From contig JAYKXP010000048.1 in the NCBI GenBank assembly GCA_037176845.1, positions 248,001 through 312,000 on the forward strand: 64,000 bases of DNA, read 5' to 3'. The stretch is from Paramarasmius palmivorus. Lineage: Eukaryota > Basidiomycota > Agaricomycetes > Agaricales > Marasmiaceae. This document shows, in pieces, positions 42,921 through 54,740 of the stretch. Below the pieces are notes generated by a model that had not been told where the DNA came from, ran no database searches, and saw only the letters and a program-made list of their open reading frames with translations. Both the position numbers and the translations under genes were made by a program. How positions within the stretch are numbered: the first letter of the stretch is position 1; each line of letters begins with the position of its first letter.

Positions 42921-43209
42921 ATGACGACCCAAAACTTCGTTGGCAACCAACCCGTTGACAAGCTCCCCGCCGAGGCGACGCAACAAGTCAACTTGAACAA
43001 GGTTGAAGAACAGGAGAAGCAGAGACTGGCAAAGGGTGCGCCCGAAGGTGGAAGTGCAGGCAGAGCAGCAGTAGCTAGCCGAGATCCTGCAGGTACGTTG
43101 TGCACTTCCATGCGTGAATGACTAGGACCCTGACGGTGTGGCAGAATTTGACCAGAAAACTGGTGGTGGCCACGGCGACACCAAGCCTACTCAGCCTCCC
43201 GTAATGTGA
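42921..43209 (+). CDS. Small hydrophilic protein
   Basis: Two exons give 78 residues: MTTQNFVGNQPVDKLPAEAT, QQVNLNKVEEQEKQRLAKGA, then a Gly-rich part, and after a 52-nt intron (GCAG/gtacgt ... GGCAG) EFDQKTGGGHGDTKPTQPPV and a final Met. It is rich in Gln, Lys, Glu and Gly, has no Cys or Trp, and is predicted disordered, a composition typical of stress-related hydrophilin-like proteins. I recognise no family. The clean intron and good start context (ATCATGACG) support it as a real gene. Confidence 0.65.
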
Positions 43210-43973
43210 GGTGAGTGGCCGTCCTTCGTTTGGGACATGGCTGATAGAAAGCCAGCTAGGGACGACCTTCGTAATAATCAACGGCTTTGTACAATAGACA
43301 ACTACAGATATTTGTATCAATACACATCTTCGTTAGAGAATCGAAAGATGCGCTCACCGGAAAAGTTTACACTAAGCTCAGAACGCACCAGTGCCATTAC
43401 GCGATGTCTGGGCGTCGGATGGCCACTCGAAAACTTGCAACTGAGTGCCTGGCACTGGTCAAACGTATTGGGGAATAAACGTATGGCACTAAAACGGAAT
43501 ACGTACAAGTAACTGCAGGTATCTTTCCTCCTTACATTATCCACCTGGAACTCATCAGCGTCAAGGCAGTGTGTTCACGTTCCTGCGAAGAACTTTGAAA
43601 AGCCAGCCCAGGCCAAAGGGTCCCAATCTCTCCTACGCCAAGCATAAGAAACGAAGGATAACGACGGAGAACTCACTGATTTGACAAGGCTTGGTATTAG
43701 CTATGCCATGCCTAGCATCCTTCAGGGGTGGCTTCTATCCAATGCTGTTCTTCAGTCGCCCTTCATGCATCAAAACCAGCGCGAACAAAATTCGAATAAT
43801 TATGAATTAATGATTATGGTCGAATGTATTTGACACGACGTATGCCCAAATAAATGTAAGCTTCTATAGATCCAACGAGTGAAAACCAATTCCACCGAAC
43901 TGCGAGTACAAATCAGCGGAACGTTTCCATGGACAGTCTCTAAGTTCCACGTACGCAAAAAGCCACCAGGGTA
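43210..43973. other. Intergenic, no supported gene
   Basis: The 3' flanks of two convergent small genes. Open frames near 43237-43512 show no domain. Confidence 0.4.
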
Positions 43974-44521
43974 TCACTTTCCGGCAACCTTCTTTCCCTT
44001 CCTCTTTCTCGTCGTACTCTTCTTCTTTCCCTTCTTCTTCCCTTTGACTTTTGGTGACGGTGTAGGCGTTGGTGTTGACAATTTCGATGGCTCTGCACCG
44101 CGGATTCTAACTCGACCGTCTTTGAGGGTTTCGGTAATTACGGGACTTGCTGCAGGTCGGAATTTGAATTCTTTCGAGTATCTAGATTGCAATTTTAGTA
44201 AACACAAGCCAGGAAAAAGAAGTAGAGTTTTGACCTTTTAGCGTAGATGACTTCAGGCTTTTTCTTCGCGAAAGGTGAATGTTTTGAAAAGAAGGCCAGC
44301 CAGACGAAGACACCGATAACGAGGAGAAATAGAATACGTTTTTTCAGTGACGATGTAGGTGGTGGATCATGAATATGGGTCTGCTCCTCATCCTCGTCTC
44401 CTTGTCGTGCAATAGTCTCGTCGGGCTGCGGCTGGTGCTCTTCCTCCTTTTCATGCTCGTCTACTGGGTGTGGGCCATTTGACGAAGAGGCCACTGGCTG
44501 GCGTCTTCTGAGCTCTGTCAT
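43974..44521 (-). CDS. Small single-pass membrane protein
   Basis: Two exons. The N-terminal 55 residues are acidic and hydrophilic (MTELRRRQPVASSS, DEHEKEEEHQPQPDE). One membrane helix follows (ILFLLVIGVFVWLAFF), then KHSPFAKKKPEVIYAK. A 57-nt intron (AAAAG/gtcaaa ... ATCTAG) joins to RYSKEFKFRPAASPVITETL and KDGRVRIRGAEP. The C-terminus is a dense Lys run (KVKGKKKGKKKSTTRKRKGK). No family recognised. By charge, the lysine-rich C-terminal side would face the cytosol or nucleus, but topology is not certain. Confidence 0.6.
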
Positions 44522-45324
44522 AGTATGCGATGAGGAATTCCGGTATGGTGAAGGAAGTGGATAGTAATGGTGAAGGGCGAACTACGCTTACCATTGGCAC
44601 TGGAATATTCTAGGCGCTTGTGGGCGTTAAGCATTTGGCATATGGGAAAATATTCCCTCTTTAGTATGTCAGTGCATTGGTGTAAACCAAACCGCTTTCC
44701 AAACGACAACCGCGACAACCACGAAGACGATCAGCAAGCCTTGAAATGCGCAAATGTATTGAGCGCCCATACAAGGGGGCTTTATACCATATCTTATGGC
44801 GCTGGTCTCCAAGCACACACCCTCCTTCTTATCCCGGATAAAGGCCTGCTCATCAATACTTGCCACGCACATTTCTCGGTCCCACGTAGTCTTATCCGTT
44901 CCAATCATATTACTCAGGGACCTCCAGGGACGCGGTCATAAATCGCCGCTGCGGTAGAAGGTAAATAAAAACAGACATCGAAGAACCCCTGGTCAAGGGC
45001 TTCAGAACAAAAATGATGCTCACTCGCACCCCATATTCGTTCCACCCCAGCACACATTTTTTATAACGAGTGCTCTTTCGGGATCAGAAATGCTTGCAAG
45101 GTACATTCCACGATATGCTATCGGAGAATAACAGTACGCATGGTCTGGAATTTTGATTCTTACCACTGTGTCAATGGAAGCGCTGTATAACAACAGTACA
45201 AGCGCTGGCGCTGAATTGTTTTCGGATGGTTTATAACCGTTTTATAACCAGCGGATGTCTTTTCTAACATTTGCGAGGACACAGCACTCTTTCTTCCCCC
45301 ACATCTAAGTACTTGGTTTTCACC
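44522..45324. other. Intergenic; promoter of the GH16 gene
   Basis: No gene supported. Two tandem TTTATAACC elements near 45229-45249 lie about 80-95 bases before the GH16 ATG and may serve as its TATA region. Confidence 0.4.
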
Positions 45325-46752
45325 ATGTCTCTCCGGCTGGCTGTACTCGCTATCCTTGCACACAGTACTTTCGCTCAGACCTGGCATTTATCTCAAGACT
45401 TTAGTGGCCCCACATTGTGCGCCGTGTCGTTTGACTCTTACTTTGTGGTGATTACTCATCTTATGATAGCTTTGACGGCTTCAACTATATCGAAAATGTG
45501 ACCGACCCATCGCAAAACGTTGGTGAGTAAATATCCTGCGATGCTGTATAGTACATTCTTCATCGTCCATAGGCACTATACACACCATTGGCGAATCTTC
45601 TCCTCTCAAGAGCAAGATGACGTTTGTTGATGGAAACGGACGAGCTATTGTCAAGGTCGACAACGAAACCGTTGGCAATCCACAAGATAACGAGTTTGGC
45701 CGGAACACTATCTACCTCAAGAGCAAACAGCCCATGAAGTTTGGTAGTCTCCTCGTGGCCGACATGAACCACATACCTTACGGGGTATGTGCTGTCTCCA
45801 TAGTATCTGCTCACCGTGTAATATGTTCTTTCAGTGCTCCGTATGGCCCGGCCTATTCACTCAAGGAGCGAATTGGCCACAAGGTGGCGAGTTCGACTTG
45901 GTGGAGGGCATCAATCTCCAAGCGAAAAACCAGTATGCCCTGCACACGGACAGGTCCCATACTTGTGAGCAAAAGGCGACCAGCGACCAACAAACTGGAA
46001 CCACCACATTTGGCGACTGTGGTTCGGACGGCAACAACAACAGAGGCTGCACTGTCCAAGAAGCGTCATCAAAATCACTGGGGAGCAGTTTCGCCGGAGG
46101 GGCATATGCGCTAGCGTGGGATGAACAGGGTGTGCGGACGTGGTTTTTCGAGCGTGGTTCTTTACCCACCGGAATCGACACAAACCCTGATCCTTCCAAG
46201 TGGCCGGAACCTTCTGCATTTTACCCTGCGAGTGGGTGCGATCCAAAGGCGGCGTTTGCAGATCAAGTAATTACGCTGGTAAGTGCGCTGGGTTATGATC
46301 CAGCTTTAGCTTGCCAATTGATCCTATGCAAATTTAGGCAATCAACATTTGCGGTAATTGGGCTGTGGCTGCATTCGGGGAGACCTGTTCAAGTGTCGCC
46401 TCCCAATGTGTTGACCTGGTTCGGAATCCGGCGAACTATAACAATGCATACTGGGAGTTCAATTATATCAGGGTGTATACCAGGTATGTGGATTTGAAAA
46501 GGTGTTCACAACGGGGTTTAACCGTATCTTCGCAGCGATGGCACCTCTACCAATACTAATAGTGGTAGTAGCACTCCCACCAAGACAGGTAGCACAAGTA
46601 GCACAAGGGCATCAACGAGTGCGTCAGCACCTGCGAGCTCTCAGAGTGGCGGAAGTAATGTGGGCGTATCCTTGAAGGAACATGGGCTTTTGAGGAACAT
46701 GGTGGCAATTTCTGCGCTCATTCTAGTTCCAGCTATCGTTTTGTGTATATAG
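45325..46752 (+). CDS. GH16 endo-beta-glucanase, secreted and probably GPI-anchored
   Basis: Glycoside hydrolase family 16 enzyme acting on beta-1,3(4)-glucans or cell-wall glucan. Signal peptide MSLRLAVLAILAHSTFAQ. Joined exons give FSGPTFFDGFNYIENVTDP, then FGRNTIYLKSKQPMKFGSLL, the catalytic block WPQGGEFDLVEGIN (ExDxxE nucleophile and acid/base), CTVQEASSKSLG, INICGNWAVAAFGETC and YWEFNYIRVYT. A Ser/Thr-rich linker leads to a final hydrophobic segment (MVAISALILVPAIVLCI), as in GPI-anchored wall enzymes. Five introns, the first with donor ACATT/gtgcgc, the fourth with GCTG/gtaagt. It converges with the DUS3 gene. The exact glucan substrate cannot be read. Confidence 0.92.
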
Positions 46753-47103
46753 TTTCTGCGTTGCTATCTAAGTCTTATCGAGGACTACTCACTATAGCTT
46801 ATGCTACATACGCCTAGCGCACATCATATCCAGAGTCCGCTCCGGATACGACCTGGGCTGCATTGGCGAGGCCGCTTCTACATAATAACGTTCACTGCAT
46901 TTTTGTGGTTGAGGGAGTGCCTGAAAGACAGGCAGGGTCGTGACACCAGAGAGATCGAATCTGTAGATTTTAATCGGAAAATCTTCCCAATTTACCCCAA
47001 GTTCATGGTAAACATGTCTAGCTCTCATCCTAGACCAGTAGTACTACACGTATACATTCGCCTACTTCGCGGATCTTTCCTGCTCGCCCAGGCCACAGGC
47101 AGG
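46753..47103. other. Spacer between convergent genes
   Basis: It should hold the 3' ends of the GH16 gene (+) and the DUS3 gene (-). No other gene is seen. Confidence 0.5.
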
Positions 47104-49527
47104 CTATCCCTGCGCCTCCCCATCGTCATACGCATTACTTTTATGTTTTGGCACAAAGTTCCAGTTATCAGGCGCAGGTCCGAGGAACATCTCGCTGATC
47201 TTGACCCAGTCTCGAGAGTCAGGCGACGCAAGGAGTGTTTCTACACACTCGTAAGCTTCCATGATTTAACACAACGAACAAATGAACCAAGACGCACCTA
47301 ACCAATCCCGACCTCTCCATCCTGGAGCTCTGTCGTTGATCCGCCCCGGCAACACCTCCAAAAGGCCAATAGGCACGTATCGGTGCTGGAAACTCAGCGC
47401 CTCGCACAAGTACCGACGAGAAGCGTTGATGCCGGCGGTGTCTGTGCCGAAATGAGACAGGGCATATTCTGCGTACTGTGAAGACATTCGTCGGTACACG
47501 CCATGACTTGTACCAGAAGGAATCACCAGGAAAGGACCTCACCTTTTTAATCCCATCCAATCTCTCCCTAGAACTGATGTCCCACTCTCTACACTCCTTA
47601 ATCTCCGTGAAAATCCAGGGCTTGATGAGTGCTCCTCTTCCGATCATTATCCCGTCTACACCCGTAGACTCGAGCGAGGTGCGATAGGACTGGTAGGAGT
47701 AGATATCTCCGTTGCCAAATATCGGAACTGGAGGTACTATTCCAAGTAATCAGCGCTTAGCTATTTGTGCGGCGAAAGAAATAACCACTCACGTCCATCA
47801 TCCTTCTGCTTCTCTCTAACAGCTTCAACGCAGGTCTTGATATAGTCCCAATCGGCGAGTTTTGTGTACCTCTGTTGGCGGGTTCGGCCGTGCAGCTATT
47901 CAAAATTCGTTAGCGTTCCATAACCTCAAGACACGGAAAAGACAGGTCGCGAGGAAATACCTACAGTCAATGCACCGATACCCGCTTCACCGACGAGACG
48001 TGGCATAGTCTTATGGGCTGTGTTCTTCCCATCTTTTACTCCCGTTCGTAGCTTGACGGTGACAGGTATCTCTCGCAAAGCACGAGACATGCCGTTGAGG
48101 ATTTTGAGAAGTTTGCCGGGAGCATCAAGGACTGTGCTGGCTATTAGCAGGGCGAAATAAACAGCAGCGAGGAAATGTGACACGCACGGGCACTCCCACT
48201 TCCAGTTTTGAACACCAAATCGATTGGACATCCACAGTTCACGTCAACGAAATCGATGCCCCCGTTTTTAGCGCATTCCTCATACAGCACCTATTCCAAG
48301 ATACACCAATCAGCTGCTCTGGATTTACAATGACCACGAGACATACCTCTGCGGTAGGCACCAGTATCCCCGGTTTGCTCCCGGCAACTTGTACTCCGAA
48401 GACTCGCTCGCTCGGATGGCGTCTGACAAGACTCCACTCCTCTTTGCTACCAGTTAAGAACGAGGTGCCCAAACCCATTTCACCGCAAGTTATGTCCGCG
48501 CCATAGTCTACACAGAGACGTCGGAAGGGTAAATTGCCTACAGTTGTTAAGGGTGCGAGGTAGGTCTTGTTGGCCCAATTGAGGCGGTTTTTCTCGAGAT
48601 AGCGTGGTCGTGAGAGGTCAATCAAGTCGGTGGATATAGGTTCGTGACTAGAATCGGAGTTCGTAGTGTGCGCTGCAGGAGCAGAAGGTTGTGGGAGTTC
48701 GGAAATTACTGCATCGCCATCTGCGTCCGTTGGTGGTTTTTGTTCAGGTTCAGCAACCACAACGCCTTCGCTTTGCTGAGGTTTTGGCTTCTGATCGTCT
48801 TCGTTCATAGCTTGAAGTTCCATCTGATAGGTCTCCCATACTGGAAACGGGAACTAATTCCGTTTTAGCATGAGGGACGAAGAAAACGAAGGAAAAAAAT
48901 ACACACCTTTTTCGTCCTTAGCAATTTCTGAGTCTCCGGACTGACATAGTTGACCTCCTTCATACTGATCGCCGTTTTCGCCTTCTTTTCTTCATCTCGA
49001 ACCAGCTCTCCAGAAGGTGTGATATGTGCACTGAGAAACCGGCATTTGTAGCCGAATCTGCATTCGCCTATTTCTTCAAAGACTGGGCACCTTACCCTGT
49101 CATGTTCTTCATTGCTCATGATGACAGTATCCCCATATCCAACGCCCCAGCCCTCCTCACCCCTTTCCAGCACTTCCTCGACGCTCAACATCTTTATATC
49201 TCCCGGCTTCCCTTCCAAATACTTCTTCACGTCGTGATTGAATCTACATTCGTCTCCAAATTCACATATCTCCCCGTTCGCAGTTTTCCAACACATATCG
49301 AGGTCGTCTCGGATTTTGAGGAAACGTCGTCCCTTGTTAGCACCTTTCTTTTCCTTCTTTTTATCCCGTTTGGATTGGGAGCGGGAATTACCATCCTCTT
49401 TTCGATGAGAAGGGGCTGCTTCTGCAGCGTCATCGTCGATAACTTGGGGTTTTGGTGCAGCATTGGGATGGATAAGGTATTCGGCTTTGATGGGTGCTGT
49501 CCCTGGAGGCCATTGTGTCGCAGACAT
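47104..49527 (-). CDS. DUS3: tRNA-dihydrouridine(47) synthase, NAD(P)H-dependent
   Basis: FMN enzyme that reduces U47 of tRNA variable loops. N-terminus: a Lys-rich basic stretch, then two CCCH zinc fingers ([20 protein letters not shown] and [18 protein letters not shown]). After an intron comes a variable acidic linker, then the TIM-barrel domain: [50 protein letters not shown] (catalytic Cys), PVTVKLRTG, the [10 protein letters not shown] equivalent in the next exon, [19 protein letters not shown] FMN phosphate loop and [18 protein letters not shown]. The end is [17 protein letters not shown] with the stop at 47104-47106. About seven introns. This is a core gene, complete and ordinary, which helps mark where the accessory region gives way. 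Confidence 0.92.
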
Positions 49528-50117
49528 GATGGACGCTACAGTGAGCGCGGTTTTTCGGCGCTTGGTTTCTTCACGGGCGCTTATCGATCATGGATCGCAA
49601 AATTGGGAACCCAAGAAAGGTCCAAGCTATCGCAGGCTAACACTTCCAATATATCGACATGCTTACTTATAGAGCCGCGCAGAAACAAATTTCACGAGGC
49701 TCCTAGAGGGGAAGTATTGATATTACCATTCTTCCAGCTGATTCGGCTTGTTGAACTAAGTATTAGTATCCCGTTTATCCAGACTGGGTGTTATTGTTCT
49801 GTGAGTTACATTGAAATTAATGGTCCAAAACTAAGGCCGTGGACTTTACGATAATAATTGTTGGTGCACTACCGTAAGCGTACTTTGGTCGTGGTGCCAT
49901 GCCCTCTGCGCGATTCCTTTACCGTACGTGAGTAAGCTAGGAGTATTGGTGCAGTTCAATGAATGTCGTGACTGTGGGCGAGGTTGAACAGGATGATACA
50001 AGAAGCGGGATTGACCCGCTCAAACTGGATACAATGATCAGTATAACAGGCTACAGACGATTGGAAATAGCAACTTGCGCGATGGAACCTTTCCTACTAT
50101 GCCAACTAAAAACCGCT
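49528..50117. other. Intergenic, no supported gene
   Basis: Promoter side of DUS3 and 3' side of the next membrane gene. Open frames here overlap the DUS3 first exon in antisense. Confidence 0.4.
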
Positions 50118-51666
50118 CTACACCTTGCCATCTTTAGACGTCGCAAGTACCTCTAAGCTAAAGTCGAACTGAGATTGTTGCAGATTCACGTCTGTTTGTG
50201 CCTGCTCGTGATCCTGGTCTCCCTCAGTATTGTTATGACTTGTAGGTATTGTGAAGCGCATTGTTGAAGCTATGTTCGGGAGACTTGGAATGTCCACCAT
50301 TGGGCGCGAGATTGCTTTCTTCGCTCGTACTATAATCAGAGTCGGTGCAATACCCTGAGTAGTCGTCAGGAGATGACAATAGATAATGATTTTGGCCACT
50401 TACCTCGACTAGCACAACAAGCGGGAGGAGATCGACTGGAACTCTTGCCGGAGAAGCATAACTCAACGCAACCCCGAGATGTATAAGGATCGTTATCGGT
50501 AATAAAAGGCCTGACTCGAGACTAAACACTCCTATAGATGAGAACGTGGCAAGAAATCTGATGATGGGAAGCCACAAAACCCACATTATTCTAACGATAT
50601 AAATTATTGGATCGGACCACCGAAAACGAAGGACGCGACCCCGCATTACCCGAGCTTGTCGAGTTAGCCACCATATCCTTCCTGCTGAGGAAGCGTTCTG
50701 GTTAGTTTTCAACCGATGCTTAAGGCGCATTAATGCATTGAAAAGGCTCACCAGTGAGAGATGTCAAGATTAGATTGACCGCTGCACTTGAAACCTCGCC
50801 AGCCAATGCAACTCTCTCGGCGTCAGTCTGATAATTAAGGTTCCCACCCGGGCTGAGCTGCATGCCAGTTCCGACCAAGTTGATGACTTTTGATAGAACC
50901 TTGAGTCACTGAAATAACATTTATAGAAAGGAGAAACTACTAACCAATCGTCAACATAGTCGCAACAATCAAAGGAATAGCAACTCGCTTTTGGTAGCCC
51001 CATATCAGATAGCAACGGTGTATCTGCAAGAGTAGTGTCAACAAAAGACGGCGAAATTAAACAAAGCAGTTGACAAGCATAGCGTCTGCGGCAGCACTAG
51101 ACCCAAAAGTCGTGAACAAGAAGTGCCATGAATGTATAAAGGCAGCGCTCACCTCCCCAGGGTGGGTAATAGGTTCTTGAATACCCTGAGGCTGATGACT
51201 TGCACGTTAGGATGCGCAAATAGCATCTAAGATATATTCAACTCACAACATGCCAAATTTATCATCAGAGCTATCAAGCTGCCAGCCTTGCGCCTTTATC
51301 AAAGAGAAAGAGCTGATCGAGATCCGAACATGATGTATTGTCGTAGCAATCACCATGAAAGTCGAGTTCAGGAAGAGCATCGAAGTCAAAAAAAGGTAGA
51401 GCCTTCGATTTTTGGTCCGGCGCGGGGCAAGCATGTGCATGCATCGACCAAAAAGATAGACATAGTATCCTTCGAAGGCTTCAGTCAACATTTGGGAAAT
51501 GGCGCAATTACCAACCATAAGAGAAATACATAACCTATCAAGTATAGGCTTAGTGTGATCAGACAGTTTAGCATCGGATAAGACGCACCGAAAAAGTTGA
51601 AATGGGACGCACTATAACACGAGTGACGGATAAGTTAGGTGAGTCTGGTGCTACCTCAGCTGCCAT
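50118..51666 (-). CDS. Multi-pass (seven-helix type) agaric membrane protein, copy 1
   Basis: Member of the large mushroom serpentine family often predicted with seven helices. Start MAAEVAPDSPNLSVTRVIV, then VMYFSYG/YYVYLFGRCMHMLAPRR, LTSMLFLNSTFMVIATTIHH, a helix near HRCYLIWGYQK-type sequence (51000), GRIWWLTRQARVMRGR, SDPIIYIVRIMW and, after an intron, GIAPTLIIVRAKKAI. The tail is Gln/Asp-rich, ending ATSKDGKV at 50118. Many short introns make exact borders uncertain. Function unknown in the family; a receptor-like role is often suggested without proof. It is paired with a divergent F-box/NTase-like gene. Confidence 0.75.
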
Positions 51667-52442
51667 TAACGTTGGGCCTGAGAGTGAAAGGATATGAAAT
51701 GGCGACACTTGGATCAAGGTACTTATATACTTCTAATATAATAACTCGGTATCTCGTACCTGTCATCGCTTAGAGTTGAGATTGCCGCCTTTTTACCTGA
51801 GTGCTTACCGTCCTCACTCCCAGAGAAACAGATCGGGACCATTGCTTGGCAGATCAATTATGTATCAAAAGACAAGCTTGCACCATCCTATTTCGCAAAG
51901 AATACCTTTAGGCTCTGGAAAATACAAATATGTCAAAAATGTTTTTAGGGTTGTTATGCACAGCGTACTTTCATTCGATAATCTCAGGCTCGTTCCTGTG
52001 ACCGACCTTAATCCGCTGCAGCGGGCAAAAAGGACCATATCATCAGTCTGGAACTCACGTTTGCTGACAGTTGATGCGTCTGATACGCCACGAGAATCTC
52101 GTCAAACTCTGTGAAGATAACAGGACCCTATACTGATAGAACGGAGAAGGTAAGGTGAGTGTGCTTGTTCAGCGGGAAGCTGTACTTAATTAGTACTTAC
52201 TTTATATGGGGTCATGGAGGGTCATGGTCACAGAAGCGAGCCGCGCTGTTCACTGTCAGTGTTCAACGTTCATGGCCCGTTCAGGATCAACAACGTCACG
52301 TGTAGAAAACAGACGCCGCGGGCCGATTGTCGGTCGTCAGGCGATTGCCGCGATTTCGAACTTGGCATGATACCACCACCACGCCCAAAGCTTTACAGGG
52401 CTTAGACGATTCGGTCCACCCGTTTCGCTACTGATCGAAAAC
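51667..52442. other. Intergenic, shared upstream region of the amplified unit
   Basis: The part at 52200-52442 matches 56780-57018 (CAACGTCACGTG / CAACATCACGTG, CTTGGCATGATACCACCAC, GACGATTCGGTCCACCCGTT), showing the unit was duplicated with its regulatory DNA. The rest holds no supported gene. Confidence 0.5.
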
Positions 52443-52541
52443 ATGCAAGAGTCACTTCCTTTCCCGACTTCGGACTTGGATCACCAAAGAGCACGCCAGA
52501 TGCTCGTCCGCGTACTGCATCAATCACTTAGACAGTCATAG
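52443..52541 (+). pseudogene. Truncated copy of the gene at 57019
   Basis: Opens MQESLPFPTSDLDHQRARQM and stops after 32 codons. The first 16 codons match MQESLPFPTSDLDRQK of the intact gene at 57019, and the upstream 240 bases match too. The body of the gene is absent here. Confidence 0.6.
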
Positions 52542-52745
52542 GTCACGGATGCCTCGTTCATCGTGAAAAGTCACGGTCAGTCACAGGTCACTGAGCCTGT
52601 TGACCGTCTTTCGAGCTGCTCATCGACAAATGCCATAATAACTGCCCAAAATGGCAATTTTTCCGTCTTCAGTTTGGTCACATGTCACAGCCTGTCACAA
52701 TGCCTCCCGAAGTGATCGAAATGGTACAGTATTGGGTCACCTCTG
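52530..52745. repeat. Cluster of GTCAC words
   Basis: The pentamer GTCAC recurs about nine times in roughly 200 bases (as AGTCACGGTCAGTCACAGG, TGGTCACATGTCAC, CCTGTCACAATG and GGGTCACC). It lies where the body of the gene seen at 57 kb is missing. It may be decayed direct repeats or a set of factor sites. Confidence 0.4.
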
Positions 52746-52776
52746 ATAAAAGGCTGTTTTAACTTTTCAACGACAT

Positions 52777-52782
52777 CACGTG
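52777..52782 (+). promoter_or_regulatory. CACGTG E-box before F-box/NTase copy 1
   Basis: In the context CGACATCACGTGTTA, 83 bases before the ATG. The same core and context precede copies 2 and 3. Confidence 0.5.
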
Positions 52783-52859
52783 TTAGAGATGGCTCGACCT
52801 GTCGTGCATGTCACAAGCTTGACTTCGTACCACCACAACGTCCGAAAGGGTTCCGTTTC

Positions 52860-54612
52860 ATGAATATGTGAGTTATTTATTCTATTCAATACCACTTTTC
52901 TCATACCCATAACAGACCTCCAACAACCCACGACTTCATCTTTCGCGACCTCTCCGTTGAAGACCTTCTCGACTATTCCAAAGTCAACAGAGCAGCAAGG
53001 AACGCCGTCAAAGCCTTCTATAAACGTGCTTTCCGCGTCGAGAACGTCCTATCTAGGTACTTCGACGATGATGAGCTTCGTCGGTTTCGGATACTTCAGT
53101 ATACCACCGGTTGCCTCGTGTCAGGTTCCACGGCTCTAAGCTTTTTCGAAAGGCAAACCTTCCCAGAATCTGATCTCGACCTCTATGTCGATTATCGATT
53201 TGCAATCCTCATTTCTGATTTCCTTCTGAGCTCAGGATATGTCTTTGAACCTTTCAGAACAGAACGGAAGCGCCAAGCGAAGAATATTACCAGTGCTCTC
53301 GAGGCCATGGATAGTAGAATCATTCGAGAAGAAGAAGAAAACGAGGCCATTGAAGGTTTTGGAGAGTACACTTCATCAGGGATAATGGACGTCTTTTCGT
53401 TTGTTCGGGATGGGAAGAAAGTGCAGATTATAGCGACAGGCGGCCCCCGTAATCCGAGCCCTTTGGATGTGATATTCATGTTTCATTCGAGTAGGTTGCT
53501 GTTGCTGTTTCTTGGTACGAAGTTTACTGATACACCTTCTCGTGGCAAGCTGTCGTTATGAACATCATTGCCTATTCACATGCCATTTCCTTCTTCCCAA
53601 AAGCCACCCTTATCGATCACGTCTCCATTGTCAACGAGACTAGATCCTATCGTCCTGACCAAGATCCTCCAAGAGCTAAATACGCCGAACGAGGCTGGAA
53701 GATAAGAAAGGATATCGACGCAATCTCGTTCTTGGATAGAAACACTGTGTTCGGTATATCCGACCGCTATGTCGGCGATCGCAAGTGTTGGACTGTCCCA
53801 TTACCACCTGTGACGGACTTCTCACCTTGGAGTTGGGGACTTGGCCAGGGTTGGATGCTGTTATCGAATTCGTGGAATGTCCACCAGGATAGATCTGGTG
53901 TTAGGATCCAGACTTGCCATTTCTCTAAGCCTACGTTGTCTCATTCGTATGCATTGGGTTATTGGATTTGGAACGCTGTACGCAAGGAGCCTATGTTCCA
54001 GTGGGATGACGAGGATGACGGTGAAGGTGCAGGTGACGGTGAAGGTGAAGATGAAGATGCTGAGTTGTTGCAAGGGAAGGAACTCCAGCTGTATGTCTCG
54101 TCTGGATATGTGTTTTCCTTTTATTGATTGGTTCCAGGCTCGACGTCCAGCTTTGCGACTTTATCAAGACTATCTCTGCGCGGCCAAGACCAGAAGAGGA
54201 TCATCGTGACACTTTCATCAGGAATACCCTTCTACAAGCTTTCAAAACCGCACGGGAAAAGTACCCAGACGTTGATCTGGAAGCTCAGCCTACCGCATCT
54301 CAGGTTGTTCATCTTTTTGAATTCCTTCAAGGGCTGGTACGGAAGCTTCCCGAACTTCCCAAGGTACGTTCCTTTTACTGCTGGTAGACCTAAACTGACA
54401 GCATGATTTTTGTGTAGCTCACCTTCCGCTTCGCTCAGTCTCATTGTAGGTTTGTGTGGACAAACGTTGACATTGAGATTCCATCTAGATGCATCCCGGG
54501 AGAAAGCGTCGATTTCTCTATCTACGGCGAGGGATCCGATGAAGTGAAGGCAATGAAAAGCAGTTGTAGGATTCACGTAGAGTTCGTGAAGGAACCCCGG
54601 CTGATGCAGTAG
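52860..54612 (+). CDS. F-box-like / nucleotidyltransferase-fold protein, copy 1
   Basis: First exon of only eight bases (ATGAATAT), then PPTTHDFIFRDLSVEDLLDY and VNRAARNAVKAFYKRAFRVE, an F-box-like helix set. It continues with SGSTALSFFERQTFPESDLD then LYVD. This is the GS...DxD pattern of Pol-beta-type nucleotidyltransferases, with a possible third acid in SPLDVIFMFH. A second conserved region is MNIIAYSHAISFFPKATLID and WSWGLGQGWMLLSNSWNV. A Glu/Asp/Gly-rich run precedes the next intron; later exons encode DFIKTISARPRPEEDH and LVRKLPELPKLTFRFAQ. The stop is at 54610-54612. The protein is complete. Enzyme activity is inferred only from the motif; the family is common in agarics and uncharacterised as far as I know. 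Confidence 0.72.
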
Positions 54613-54740
54613 CGTGAGTGAACATAGCTACGATGTGTCTAGAGCATATAATCTGTAGTAATAGTTTCAAGCCTTTATCTGGCCGCCAACGTTGATAAGG
54701 CACCTGTGCGTTGTATACGGGGAGGCTGAGGCAATCTGAC

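Noticed and set aside
43974..44241. Plus-strand frame rich in Phe/Leu/Pro at 43879-44241
   Set aside because: It is the antisense shadow of the lysine-rich tail of the minus-strand membrane protein.
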